From Bacteroidales bacterium (GTDB lineage Bacteria; Bacteroidota; Bacteroidia; Bacteroidales; VadinHA17), in the NCBI GenBank assembly GCA_025358455.1, contig JANYJP010000080.1, forward strand, positions 1 to 62,515: a DNA stretch of 62,515 nucleotides. The letters run 5' to 3'. Below, piece by piece: positions 1 to 8,523 of the stretch. The position numbers and the translations under genes were made by a program. Below the pieces are notes generated by a model. It saw only the letters and a list, made by a program, of their open reading frames with translations. It was not told the origin of the DNA and searched no databases. How positions within the stretch are numbered: position 1 is the first letter of the stretch; every line of letters starts with the position of its first letter.

Positions 1-118
1 TCCCCTTATCCAACCACTTATTTGCTAAAAATGCCCTTTGGCAGAATAATTTTATTATTGTTTTTAAGCTATCGTATTTTTGATCCAAGCCATGTTTCAA
101 ACCATTACGGAAATACAT
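1..118 (-). CDS. possible 5' end of an unidentified gene, cut by the window edge
   Basis: On the minus strand an ATG at 118-116 opens a frame of 39 codons that runs off the window without a stop; the product begins MYFRNGLKHGLDQKYDSLK. I do not recognise it. A plus-strand frame over the same bases is also open (to about 165), so an open frame alone is weak evidence in this AT-rich DNA. It could be a real gene start, a transposase remnant or chance. Confidence 0.2.
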   Translation of the reverse strand, partial: MYFRNGLKHGLDQKYDSLKTIIKLFCQRAFLANKWLDKG

Positions 119-251
119 TCAAAATATTCCACAGAGTCTCATATGCTCTTAGTTTTAGGTACTAATTTAACATTGGAACATGGCTTTCTTTTATCTCAAT
201 CAAGGCTTATCCAATCACATTGGTAAGGCACACAGAAAAATAGTTGGCGGA
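119..251. other. intergenic stretch without recognised gene
   Basis: This AT-rich stretch lies downstream of the Hdr operon stop codon at 252. A 64-codon plus-strand frame crosses it and continues antisense into the Hdr fusion gene, but its product resembles nothing I know. No clear hairpin terminator was seen. Confidence 0.4.
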
Positions 252-2150
252 TTAAATTTTTGCCAGCTCTTTTATAGCTGTTACCTGCTTACTTCTATTT
301 ATTTTTACAGCCGGATATATCAGAGCTTCAGCAACAATTTCCGAAATGTCGGCTACTTTTGTTTCTGTAGCTGAAGAGAATGTCTTTTTGCAAAGAGGAC
401 ATGCAGTAGCAAGCATATCAGGATTAGCTTTTGTTAATTCTGCTGCAGTATCACAGGCTATTTTATGTTTTTTCTGATAACTTATTTTCATATTAGCCAG
501 GCTGCCTCCGCAACAGAGTGAATTTTCATCTTCAAACTTACTTTTTTCAAGCCTCACTACATGACTTAATACATCTTTTGGTTCATCATAAACACCCGAT
601 CCTCGTCCCAGTTCGCAGGGCGAATGATACACAACTCTTTTGCGTAAAAAGTTCATTTTTACCGAACCATCATCAATAAGCATTTTAATAAACTGGGTAT
701 GATGAAGCACCTCTACATCGAGATAATAACTCTCTTTGAACACTTTATAACAAATCGGACATGAGGTAACAAGAGTGTGTGCACCTGATTTCCAGATCAT
801 CTGTGAATTATAATTAATAAGCTCTCTTGCTTCCTTATCCTGCCCGGCCAGCATAAGAGGCCGTCCGCAACATACACCTCCCTGTTCATCAATAAAACTG
901 TAATTTACCCCTGAAGCATCAAGGATTTTTACCATTGAGTTTTTAATGGCCGGTGTCAGGTGAGTCATGCAACCGGCAAAGAACACGACATCAACCTTTT
1001 TAGGTTCATTTTCAGGAAGAAAATTATAAGCAGACGGTACATTAACTTCTTCTGCTGTAAAGTTCTGGCGGGTTCTGAAATATCCTTTATAAATGTTCCT
1101 TATATCATTTTCAGCTTCTGCACCTCTTCTCTGTATCATCCTGATTGGAGAAAGCTCTATTCCCACCGGACATTTCTGATCGCATCTGCCACACATCAGG
1201 CAATTATGAGCAATTTCAGAAACGTCATCATTATTACGGATAGCTTTCATCAGATAAGCCGACTGTATATTATTGACACCAGCTGAAAAATTGAGCTGGC
1301 ACGCATCTATGCATATACCGCATGATGAACAGGCATAAGTCTGTACTTCAGTATAAGAACCTGCCTTGTCACCTGTTCTGATTCCGGAATTCCTCATAAA
1401 TATCAGGAATAATTCTGTTGGAATATGCATGTATCTGGTTATCGGAAGAAGAACAAAAAAAGTACCAAGTGAGAGTGAATAAAGCCACCAGAAAGGATAA
1501 GCCATCTGCTGGGCCGGAAGGAATGAAGCCAGCCATGAACCTAGTGAACCTGTCAGAAAACTGCCTGTTCCATACGCGCCGCTCGTAAAACTTTCCGCAA
1601 GCAACCGACTTGGAAAGATCAGCCATAAGGAAGTAAGTGCGATTTTATCGGTAAGCTTCAAATGTGTTGTTTTTTTCATTCCGACTACTTTGGAATAGAA
1701 TCTTTTAGTTACGGCAAGAACCAAACCCGACAGTATAAAGGCAAGTATCAGATCCATTAAGAAACCATACGCCGCTTCAAATCCCATTCTTCCATGTTCA
1801 GGATTAAAAAACCTGAAGAAGATTGCTTTGTATGGGGCATTCAGATGTTTCGCGCCAAAAATATCGGCCTCAATTGTCCCGAAAAATATAAGTAAGAACC
1901 ATCCGAATGCGAGACTCATATGCATATAACCAAGTCGTAAATTTGTCTTCAGTATCTTTCTGTGTATGAGGCTTTCAAGAAATATCTCCTTAAGACTGAG
2001 TACGAATGGTCTTCCAAAGAATCCTCTTTGCAATCTCAGTTTATCAGGACGTGACAGGTCACGAAACCAGATGAGGCTCCTTATAACAACGTAAATGATT
2101 ATAAAGTATAATCCTATATCGAAAGGAATTATGAAAGGATCAAATTGCAT
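252..2150 (-). CDS. membrane-anchored Hdr-like protein: cytochrome-b-like domain fused to HdrD-type iron-sulfur module
   Basis: The 632-residue product probably exchanges electrons between the Hdr-like complex and the quinone pool. Residues 1-255 carry several membrane segments of NarI/HdrE type, with H77 and H242 in or beside membrane helices as possible heme ligands. Two [4Fe-4S] motifs follow (C274, C277, C280, C284 and C317, C320, C323, C327), then two complete CCG domains (C394, C427-C428, C464, C467 and C512, C546-C547, plus a CxxC near 584-587). CCG pairs hold noncubane clusters in HdrB/HdrD. The layout matches an HdrE-HdrD fusion and resembles FadF-like and EMO-type quinone-linked oxidoreductases. 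It is last in the five-gene operon and its start overlaps the preceding gene by 11 bases. It occupies the place held by HdrB2 in sHdr operons. Domain assignment is firm; substrate is inferred. Confidence 0.85.
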   Translation of the reverse strand: MQFDPFIIPFDIGLYFIIIYVVIRSLIWFRDLSRPDKLRLQRGFFGRPFVLSLKEIFLESLIHRKILKTNLRLGYMHMSLAFGWFLLIFFGTIEADIFGAKHLNAPYKAIFFRFFNPEHGRMGFEAAYGFLMDLILAFILSGLVLAVTKRFYSKVVGMKKTTHLKLTDKIALTSLWLIFPSRLLAESFTSGAYGTGSFLTGSLGSWLASFLPAQQMAYPFWWLYSLSLGTFFVLLPITRYMHIPTELFLIFMRNSGIRTGDKAGSYTEVQTYACSSCGICIDACQLNFSAGVNNIQSAYLMKAIRNNDDVSEIAHNCLMCGRCDQKCPVGIELSPIRMIQRRGAEAENDIRNIYKGYFRTRQNFTAEEVNVPSAYNFLPENEPKKVDVVFFAGCMTHLTPAIKNSMVKILDASGVNYSFIDEQGGVCCGRPLMLAGQDKEARELINYNSQMIWKSGAHTLVTSCPICYKVFKESYYLDVEVLHHTQFIKMLIDDGSVKMNFLRKRVVYHSPCELGRGSGVYDEPKDVLSHVVRLEKSKFEDENSLCCGGSLANMKISYQKKHKIACDTAAELTKANPDMLATACPLCKKTFSSATETKVADISEIVAEALIYPAVKINRSKQVTAIKELAKI

Positions 2151-2484
2151 ACCCGTCTGTTAATTGAAAGGCCTTTTTAGCCAGTGATACAATATTTCTT
2201 GTATTTACTCCGCGGGGACAAACCAGTGTACATTTTCCACATAGCATACATTTCCCTATACTCTCCCTGACCTGGTCATTTTCACCCCGTTTGATCAATA
2301 TATTAAGTTCCCTCAGACTAAATTTTGTAAGGTTTCCGGTTGTACATGTTGCGGAACAACCACCACATTCAATACATAATCTGAAGCTTGGTTCTCTTTC
2401 AAAAATATAAGCTGCTATGCTCCTGTCGTTGGAATCATAGTCGATCTGACGTCCTTTTGATATTGTAAATCCGAATTTTCCCAT
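2140..2484 (-). CDS. HdrC-like [4Fe-4S] dicluster protein (HdrC2 position)
   Basis: This is a 114-residue soluble ferredoxin-like subunit. It has two classic cluster motifs, CIECGGCSATC near residues 37-47 and CMLCGKCTLVCP near 79-90, spaced as in HdrC, and no membrane segment. In Hdr complexes HdrC wires the flavin subunit HdrA to the CCG subunit. The gene sits one base after hdrA and overlaps the following membrane fusion gene by 11 bases, which implies translational coupling. It is shorter than typical HdrC (about 180 residues) and begins only about 35 residues before the first cysteine. The position directly after hdrA matches HdrC2 of sulfur-oxidation-type Hdr operons. Confidence 0.8.
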   Translation of the reverse strand: MGKFGFTISKGRQIDYDSNDRSIAAYIFEREPSFRLCIECGGCSATCTTGNLTKFSLRELNILIKRGENDQVRESIGKCMLCGKCTLVCPRGVNTRNIVSLAKKAFQLTDGYAI

Positions 2485-2485
2485 T

Positions 2486-3514
2486 TTACTTTCTGTCGTC
2501 TTTCAGATATTCCATCACCTCCGAAACTGCTGCCCTCGCATGCGAGATCGTTTCAGTGATATTCATCGGAGCAGTACAGGTACCTGCATAAAAAACTCCC
2601 TCAACATTGCTTACATTGCTACCAAAATGGTGGTCAGCAGCTGCAAAAAACTTATTTTCACCAGTGTTAAGACCTCCCAACGCGGCAATCTTTTTACCAC
2701 CTTCCGACATTTCCATACCAGCCATCAGCACAAGCATATCCAGTTCCATTTTGAGGGGTCTTCCTGCAAGTGTATCTTCAACTTTGATTACCAGCTTGTT
2801 ATCAAAAGACTCCCCTGCCTCGGATACTTTGCCCCTGATGAAACTTACCCCCCATTTTTCCTGAGCCTCACGATAAAGTTCTTCATAATAAGCTCCGCCC
2901 ATTCTCATATCCATATAGAAGCAAAATACTTTTGATTCAGGAAGATATTCCCTGATCTCAATCGCCTGTTTTACTGCAGTAACGCAACATAATTTTGAAC
3001 AATAAAGATTCCCCACTTTCTCATCACGCGACCCAACGCAATGGACAATTCCTATTTTTTCAGGCTCTTTCCCGTTTACCAGTGCTATATTATTCTTCCA
3101 AAACATCTCCTCAAGTTCAGCTGAAGTAATAACATTATCATAGATGCCATATCCATACTCTTCTTTCCTTGAACTTTTAAAAAGATCAAATCCGGTAGCA
3201 ACAATTACTGCATCAGCAACCAGTTCCTCACCATTATTGGTTAAAATTGTAAGATTTGTTTTATTCCTCGAAAACTTTTCAATTGTAGTATTGGTAAGTA
3301 ATTTAACCTGACCATTAATAGAAATTCTGTCGAGGTATTCATTTACCTCAGAACTACTCCTCCTGTCGGGAAAAAGCTTATACCAGTTATTCAGATGTCC
3401 CCCGGTTTTGTCTTCCTTCTCTAATAAACTAACCTCAAAACCGACCTTCGATAACCTGCCTGCAGCTTCAAGCCCCGCGACACCACCTCCAATTACTACA
3501 ACATGTTTACTCAT
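2486..3514 (-). CDS. HdrA-like FAD-dependent subunit (short form)
   Basis: The 342-residue flavoprotein would be the electron-branching core of the Hdr-like complex. It opens with a Rossmann FAD motif (VVIGGGVAGLEAA). Near residue 170 it has the HdrA/QmoA cysteine motif YCSKLCCVTAVKQA, which binds a [4Fe-4S] cluster in characterised HdrA. The C-terminal part contains a GVFYAGTCTAPMNI segment like the second FAD-contact loop of the family. It lacks the extra ferredoxin domains of methanogen HdrA (about 650 residues) and so matches the short QmoA/sHdrA class. It lies between hdrB1 (6-base gap) and hdrC2 (1-base gap), so the genes are almost certainly cotranscribed. Confidence 0.85.
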   Translation of the reverse strand: MSKHVVVIGGGVAGLEAAGRLSKVGFEVSLLEKEDKTGGHLNNWYKLFPDRRSSSEVNEYLDRISINGQVKLLTNTTIEKFSRNKTNLTILTNNGEELVADAVIVATGFDLFKSSRKEEYGYGIYDNVITSAELEEMFWKNNIALVNGKEPEKIGIVHCVGSRDEKVGNLYCSKLCCVTAVKQAIEIREYLPESKVFCFYMDMRMGGAYYEELYREAQEKWGVSFIRGKVSEAGESFDNKLVIKVEDTLAGRPLKMELDMLVLMAGMEMSEGGKKIAALGGLNTGENKFFAAADHHFGSNVSNVEGVFYAGTCTAPMNITETISHARAAVSEVMEYLKDDRK

Positions 3515-3520
3515 TTACAA

Positions 3521-4582
3521 TCAAACATTTATCAAGTTATGGTTTTTTGAGTATTCAACATTAATCTTGGTATTGTACTTATCTTCCGGTGAGTATTCGA
3601 TACCAATCTTATCGAGTACCGGTTCACAATCGGTCTGATGCATTTGAAGACCTAAATCCCACGGATTATAACCAAGTACCAGGCCTGCCACTTCCTCGTA
3701 AGTAAAGACAGGAATGCCTTCGCCATTCTGTCCATATCTCTTACCTTCCATTTCATTTATTACATATTGCCACCTGTCTAGAAACATTGGACAGCCGGGA
3801 CAGTTAGTAATAATCATATCAGGTTTATAGGGTTTCATTGATTCGAATTTCTCTTTTGAACAGGCAATGGAAAAGCCTCTGTTAGCCTGCACCAGGTATT
3901 GCCTGAATCCGAAACCGCAGCAATGACGACGCTCCGGATAATCAATAATTTGTCCACCCCATTCTTCAATCATACCTGTAAGAACAAAAGGATATTCAGC
4001 TCCGCCAACACCTTTTGAAGGAAACATCTTGGCATAATGGCAACCAATATGATCAACAACTTTTAATGGTTCACCTGTATTCTTGTTTATAAGCTTGAAT
4101 TTCGCTTTTGCTGCAATTTCTTTTCTGAATTTATAGATAACATCACTGGCGTGGGCAAGGTTTTTCGGTTTATTAAATTCCCTGCCTGTAGCTTTTTTGA
4201 GCTGTACCCTGATTTTTTCTTCGATTTCAGGGAAATGATGCCAGGTGTCGAGGATTTCAGTATACAATCCAAAAGATGTGATACACGATGGAAGAAGGTT
4301 TTCATAACCTGCCTCAGTCATAATGGCAAACTGACGGGCAACAATGGTCATGGTAGTCTCAACGGGAACAATATCACTATGGTAGCCTATGCCAGAACAG
4401 CTGGTATGGCATGGGTGTTCATAGACATCCTTCTTAAGCTCTTCACGCATAATCTTAAGAAATGCTGTTTCTGAACCGGGAAAGAAATTTTGACGGACGC
4501 AGCTTCTTACATAATAGTATTTATCATCAGCTATTTCCTTCTGGTAATCTTTCCAGATTGCCTTTTTCCCTTCGATGTTCAT
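3521..4582 (-). CDS. HdrB-like CCG-domain subunit (HdrB1 position)
   Basis: The 353-residue product has two cysteine-rich halves. The second is a standard CCG domain: HIGCHYAKMFP, then RRHCCGFGFRQ, then NCPGCPMFLDRWQ. The first half has CVRQNFFPGSE, HPCHTSCSGIGYH and LPSCITSFG, with the cysteines rearranged relative to a textbook CCG domain. HdrB subunits bind two noncubane [4Fe-4S] clusters that cleave or form disulfides in heterodisulfide reductase. There are no membrane segments. It follows hdrC1 by 12 bases and precedes hdrA by 6, as HdrB1 does in sHdr operons. The natural substrate (persulfide, disulfide or carrier-bound sulfur) cannot be read from sequence. Confidence 0.82.
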   Translation of the reverse strand: MNIEGKKAIWKDYQKEIADDKYYYVRSCVRQNFFPGSETAFLKIMREELKKDVYEHPCHTSCSGIGYHSDIVPVETTMTIVARQFAIMTEAGYENLLPSCITSFGLYTEILDTWHHFPEIEEKIRVQLKKATGREFNKPKNLAHASDVIYKFRKEIAAKAKFKLINKNTGEPLKVVDHIGCHYAKMFPSKGVGGAEYPFVLTGMIEEWGGQIIDYPERRHCCGFGFRQYLVQANRGFSIACSKEKFESMKPYKPDMIITNCPGCPMFLDRWQYVINEMEGKRYGQNGEGIPVFTYEEVAGLVLGYNPWDLGLQMHQTDCEPVLDKIGIEYSPEDKYNTKINVEYSKNHNLINV

Positions 4583-4594
4583 CTATTGAAAATA

Positions 4595-5302
4595 TTATCT
4601 TGTATGATTACCGCTATCTGTTTTATAAATATGCCTGAAGTACTCATTATCAATACCTTCGTCCAGCTCCATATTTAACTCTTTAGCTTTCTTCTTTGAA
4701 AATTCTTCAATATCTTCAAATCTTTTCATTCCCCCGGTAAGCTCAAAGATTTGCTTTATTTCATCCATTGCTTCTTTCGGGATTTTCCGCAGAATTCCCG
4801 GTCCGTCGCCTTTATAATTTGCTCCCATTTTTTTAAATAGAGGGGTCCAGTTATCCTGAATCCAGTCCCAGACCGGTCCCTGTTCGGGATGCAGATCCGT
4901 ACCGACTCCTTCAAGATAAAGACAGTATCCATGTTCGAGCATCCAATGACCAACTGTTCTCTTAAGAGCAAGTTGTTGCCTCCCTTTCTCAGATTCAACA
5001 AAATATCCAAGATCCTGTGAAAGAGATCGTAATGCCATAATAATCAAACCTGGTGCATTTCCGCGCGGACAGCGTGTCTTGCATGACATACATTCCCCGC
5101 AATACCAGATTGTATCAGATTTCAAAAGTTCTTCAATATCAGCATCATTCTTTGACTGAACTGTGTCAACTATTTTACGGGGATCGTAGATATAAAATTC
5201 AGCAGCAGGACAGATAGCTGTACAGACTCCGCAATTCATGCATGCATTCAGGCCCTCTTCAAATCTGATATCCTTTAAAAGTAAATCGTACAGCTTTTCC
5301 AT
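4595..5302 (-). CDS. HdrC-like iron-sulfur subunit (HdrC1 position), first gene of the Hdr operon
   Basis: The 235-residue product has an N-terminal dicluster ferredoxin domain, with motifs CMNCGVCTAICP near residues 21-32 and CGECMSCKTRCP near 68-79. A long C-terminal alpha-helical region contains conserved-looking WMLEHGYCLYL and WDWIQDNWTPLF stretches. Long-tailed HdrC1 of this kind opens sHdr operons, whose order hdrC1-hdrB1-hdrA-hdrC2 is reproduced here. The upstream region carries a -7-like box and a palindrome immediately before the start, so this is the promoter-proximal gene. Confidence 0.82.
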   Translation of the reverse strand: MEKLYDLLLKDIRFEEGLNACMNCGVCTAICPAAEFYIYDPRKIVDTVQSKNDADIEELLKSDTIWYCGECMSCKTRCPRGNAPGLIIMALRSLSQDLGYFVESEKGRQQLALKRTVGHWMLEHGYCLYLEGVGTDLHPEQGPVWDWIQDNWTPLFKKMGANYKGDGPGILRKIPKEAMDEIKQIFELTGGMKRFEDIEEFSKKKAKELNMELDEGIDNEYFRHIYKTDSGNHTR

Positions 5303-5322
5303 CTACCTGAAAAAATAGAGAT

Positions 5323-5340
5323 GTGTTAAAATATTAACAC
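5323..5340. promoter_or_regulatory. palindrome upstream of the Hdr operon, candidate operator
   Basis: GTGTTAA-AATA-TTAACAC is a perfect 7-base inverted repeat with a 4-base spacer, centred about 30 bases upstream of the hdrC1 start codon. It abuts the candidate -7 box, so a bound regulator would cover the transcription start. The binding protein is unknown. Confidence 0.4.
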
Positions 5341-5347
5341 AAAATTA
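5340..5347 (-). promoter_or_regulatory. candidate -7 promoter box of the Hdr operon
   Basis: On the minus strand the bases read TAATTTTG, matching the Bacteroidota -7 consensus TAnnTTTG. Transcription would start near 5333, giving a leader of about 30 bases. No good -33 TTG box was found at the expected distance, so this is tentative. Confidence 0.35.
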
Positions 5348-5439
5348 GGTCTAATGCAGGTGAAGTGAAAGAGGCTTAAAGCCTATTTGTTCAGGGTATT
5401 TATACTTATAAGGCGGCAGGTGTGAGGCGTGTGAGAATG

Positions 5440-6303
5440 TTATTGCCGCTTTTGTTCCATCATTGTGGTAACGCTTCCATACCTTAATACTTTCAGCATG
5501 ATTTTAATGATCAACATTAACTGCGAAAGTAAAAATAGAAGAAAAACACCGATTCCAGAAACAGGTGTAATACCGGGAAGTATGCTCAGTACTAACCATC
5601 CATATAAAAGCTGGAATAGCAATAAAATAAGCATTAATGAGTATGAGAAGAAAAACGTCCTGAAGGTTTGTTTGAATCCGAATCCGATTGCCCTGAAATA
5701 TCCGCTTTTGTCATTCAATACCTGCCATGCTCTGGCATAATCAGCCACCAGTAACATTACGACCAGTAAAAGAAAAAACACTGAAAAAGTAATTAAGGCG
5801 GTCTTCATCATAATTCCCTCTGTTGGCCCGTCTGCCTGACCTACAACTACAAGCGGAATAACAATGATCAGAATCCCAAGAAATAATATAATTGCGCTAA
5901 TTATTAATAATATTACCAGGAATGACCAGAAATTTTTAGCAGAAGCACTGAAGAACTCCGCTACTGAAAATTTTCCAGCTGAACTTTTTATGGCTGAAAA
6001 TAATCCTCCCGTAAGAAATACATTTAGGAGAAAACCAATCACAATTGCCATAAATAAACCGGTCTTAAAAAAAGATACCAGACCTTTGAATGTTGTGCCC
6101 AGATCAGTAAAGACCTCAAGATTAATCCCTTGTTTCAGTTGTTCTGTTATCATACTATTACCCAATCCTGATTTAAATACACCTTTAATTGGAAGAGCCA
6201 CCATACTGACAAGAATAAGAGATAATAACCATACGATAAGAACACCCTTCCATGTTTTTAAGGAGCGGAAAGCTGATAGTTTTATTGCGGAAAATATTTT
6301 CAT
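5440..6303 (-). CDS. polytopic membrane protein of unknown function
   Basis: The 287-residue product has about six hydrophobic helices, including segments near residues 19-37, 81-102, 127-153, 168-188, 219-240 and 245-268. It has no catalytic motif I can name. Its layout, with polar stretches before the helices and a FSVAEFFSASAKNFW segment, recalls the broad class of YciC/DUF4013-like integral membrane proteins, but I would not assign a family. It lies 10 bases after the M1 peptidase gene on the same strand, so the two are probably cotranscribed. It may act in membrane homeostasis, but nothing in the sequence proves that. Confidence 0.6.
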   Translation of the reverse strand: MKIFSAIKLSAFRSLKTWKGVLIVWLLSLILVSMVALPIKGVFKSGLGNSMITEQLKQGINLEVFTDLGTTFKGLVSFFKTGLFMAIVIGFLLNVFLTGGLFSAIKSSAGKFSVAEFFSASAKNFWSFLVILLIISAIILFLGILIIVIPLVVVGQADGPTEGIMMKTALITFSVFFLLLVVMLLVADYARAWQVLNDKSGYFRAIGFGFKQTFRTFFFSYSLMLILLLFQLLYGWLVLSILPGITPVSGIGVFLLFLLSQLMLIIKIMLKVLRYGSVTTMMEQKRQ

Positions 6304-6313
6304 ATTCGTAACA

Positions 6314-8290
6314 TTATAGCGATAGAAAAGTAATAAAAAACTGCATGAATGAAATCAACTTATTGGTTAAGCGCCGGACTGGAACACGATCTGGCTCATC
6401 GGTCAATGAATTGTTAATGTAATTCACATCCATTTTTATTTTGTATTCAGGGTCAATCTTGACCCATTGAATCTTTCTATTGCCGGTATAACTAAAGTCT
6501 TTGAATCTGCTTTTCCCATCCCACAACTCATTTACATTATCTCCATTTGAAAAATGGATCAACACCTCTACCGGAAGTATTACCTCTCCTGCCCTTTCGA
6601 GTTCAACCACAGATTTATAAACAGAAACAGAATCAGATCCTGATAAAGGTTTTTGAAGTGAGTCATTTCTTACCATTACAGCTTCGGGTAATACAACTTT
6701 CCCGTTGAAAAAACCTGATACCTTATAATCACAAATTCCTGTTCCATAGATTGTCTGATCGAAAAACCAGTTCATATCAGGTCCGAATTTATATCCATGA
6801 AGCCTTACAACAACATCATTTACAACATTGATAAAATCTCTTCCTGATGGGTGTTTGAAAGCCCATCTTTTGTAATATTCATGAAAAATTTCATTCATTG
6901 TCGCTTCACCTACAATGCCCATCAATGTATTTAATATAACAGCTGTTTTATTGTACGACATCATACCGTATGTGCCGTGCGGATAGTTCCATGAGAACTC
7001 TGAATTACTTGAGGCCTGCCTGCTTTCGGAGCCGACATATGATAGTCTGGACATTGACTTATCAGAAAGTTTAAACAATTCATTATCAATAAGTCCGGAG
7101 TTTATACCATAATAATGGTCGACAATCCTTCCTTCCCAGAAGGTATTTACACCTTCGTCCAGCCAGGGTTCTTCAAATTCATTGCTTGCAAGGATACCCA
7201 TAAAATAGGCATGTCCGAATTCATGAATTGTTACCATTTCAGGAAGATGAAGGTAGCCGGGAACGCCATAAAATGATTCTGAAGTAAAAAGTGTTGTGTA
7301 CTCCATGCCACCTGATCCTCCCCCTTTTGCAGGAGGATCTGCAAAAGTCAGATAAGGCCATGGATACGGACCAACATTTGCCTCTAAATATTCAAGGGCA
7401 TTTTTAACAGCCTGAAATTGTCTGATTACCTGGTTTTTTCGTTCCGGAGGTGAAAGCAGAGTAATTTTTACATGTTTCCATTGATCCTTATAAACAGCAT
7501 AGCCGGGCCATGCGGTCCATGCAAAATCAACAATATCTTCAGCACGGTAAGTAGAAGATTTGTTGCCGTCTCCATTATCCTTTTCATTAATGAGCATGCC
7601 ACCAGAGCCAACAACATATTCTTTTGGCAGAGTTATTTTTACATCATAAACGCTATGATTTGAATAGAATTCGGAATTTCTGTGAAACTGATGACAATTC
7701 CATCCTCCTTTGGTTGAATAACGCATGCCTGCCGGTTCATAAACTCCAAATTTTGGAAACCACTGGGCCACAAAGAAGTAATCACCGGAATATCCTGTCC
7801 GTATTATCCTCGATGGAAGTTTAGATTCAAATTTAATATTCAGATATACGGTATCGCCCGGTCTTGCAGCATTTGGAAGGTTTATGTTCAGAACTGACTT
7901 ATCTGCAATGTTGTTATCATCGGTACTTATGTACTGCATAAAAGGGATAAGGTCAATCCCATTATTGTCAGTAATATACTTAATATTAATCCATCCGAAT
8001 TCTGAATCTTTGTTCCCGGGTTTCTCCCCTGATTCTTTATTAAATGTTGTATTGGCGTTACTGAAGGCGTTCAGATAAAGATGCAACTCAACATTCTGCA
8101 CTATGTCAATTGATCTGTTAACCCAGAATGCTTTCATGTCACCTTTTATCTTTTTTGCAACCGGGTCCAGACTTGCTTCAATGTTGTACCCTGTCTGCCT
8201 GCTGCTAAGTGGTTCCTTCAGAACTATCTGTGCTGGGGAATAGGGCAAAAAAACTAAATAGCAAATAAGAACAAATAATAGGTTTTTCAT
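6314..8290 (-). CDS. secreted M1-family zinc metallopeptidase
   Basis: The 658-residue product is a gluzincin aminopeptidase-like enzyme. An N-terminal signal peptide (MKNLLFVLICYLVFLPYSPAQ, about 21 residues) sends it to the periplasm or surface. The zinc site HEFGH near residue 360 is followed 18 residues later by the third ligand in WLDEG. The exopeptidase substrate loop reads GGSGGMEYTT instead of the classic GAMEN, a variant common in Bacteroidota M1 homologues. A beta-rich N-terminal domain precedes the catalytic domain as usual. It is transcribed with the downstream membrane protein gene and diverges from the MprF-like gene. Confidence 0.88.
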   Translation of the reverse strand: MKNLLFVLICYLVFLPYSPAQIVLKEPLSSRQTGYNIEASLDPVAKKIKGDMKAFWVNRSIDIVQNVELHLYLNAFSNANTTFNKESGEKPGNKDSEFGWINIKYITDNNGIDLIPFMQYISTDDNNIADKSVLNINLPNAARPGDTVYLNIKFESKLPSRIIRTGYSGDYFFVAQWFPKFGVYEPAGMRYSTKGGWNCHQFHRNSEFYSNHSVYDVKITLPKEYVVGSGGMLINEKDNGDGNKSSTYRAEDIVDFAWTAWPGYAVYKDQWKHVKITLLSPPERKNQVIRQFQAVKNALEYLEANVGPYPWPYLTFADPPAKGGGSGGMEYTTLFTSESFYGVPGYLHLPEMVTIHEFGHAYFMGILASNEFEEPWLDEGVNTFWEGRIVDHYYGINSGLIDNELFKLSDKSMSRLSYVGSESRQASSNSEFSWNYPHGTYGMMSYNKTAVILNTLMGIVGEATMNEIFHEYYKRWAFKHPSGRDFINVVNDVVVRLHGYKFGPDMNWFFDQTIYGTGICDYKVSGFFNGKVVLPEAVMVRNDSLQKPLSGSDSVSVYKSVVELERAGEVILPVEVLIHFSNGDNVNELWDGKSRFKDFSYTGNRKIQWVKIDPEYKIKMDVNYINNSLTDEPDRVPVRRLTNKLISFMQFFITFLSL

Positions 8291-8523
8291 ATAATTGGGA
8301 TGGCACTTAATTTGAGTCGATAATGCATTAATAAATTACAAATTTAAAAATCCATGAATGAATTTTCTTATTGAATTGTAAATATTTTAAAGTTACACTT
8401 CCTTTTATAATAGTTAAAAAATCAAATAAATATTTTCGCAAAAAATTCAGTAAATTAGTAACCAATAATTATTAGTGAATATTGCTATACTGACCTAATA
8501 TTAAAACCTTACCAACCTGAGCT

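Noticed and set aside
180-374. 64-codon plus-strand frame at the start of the window
   Set aside because: It runs antisense into the Hdr fusion gene and its product shows no recognisable pattern.
252-5302. Methanogen-type heterodisulfide reductase
   Set aside because: HdrA is the short form without ferredoxin insertions and there is no MvhD or hydrogenase; gene order differs.
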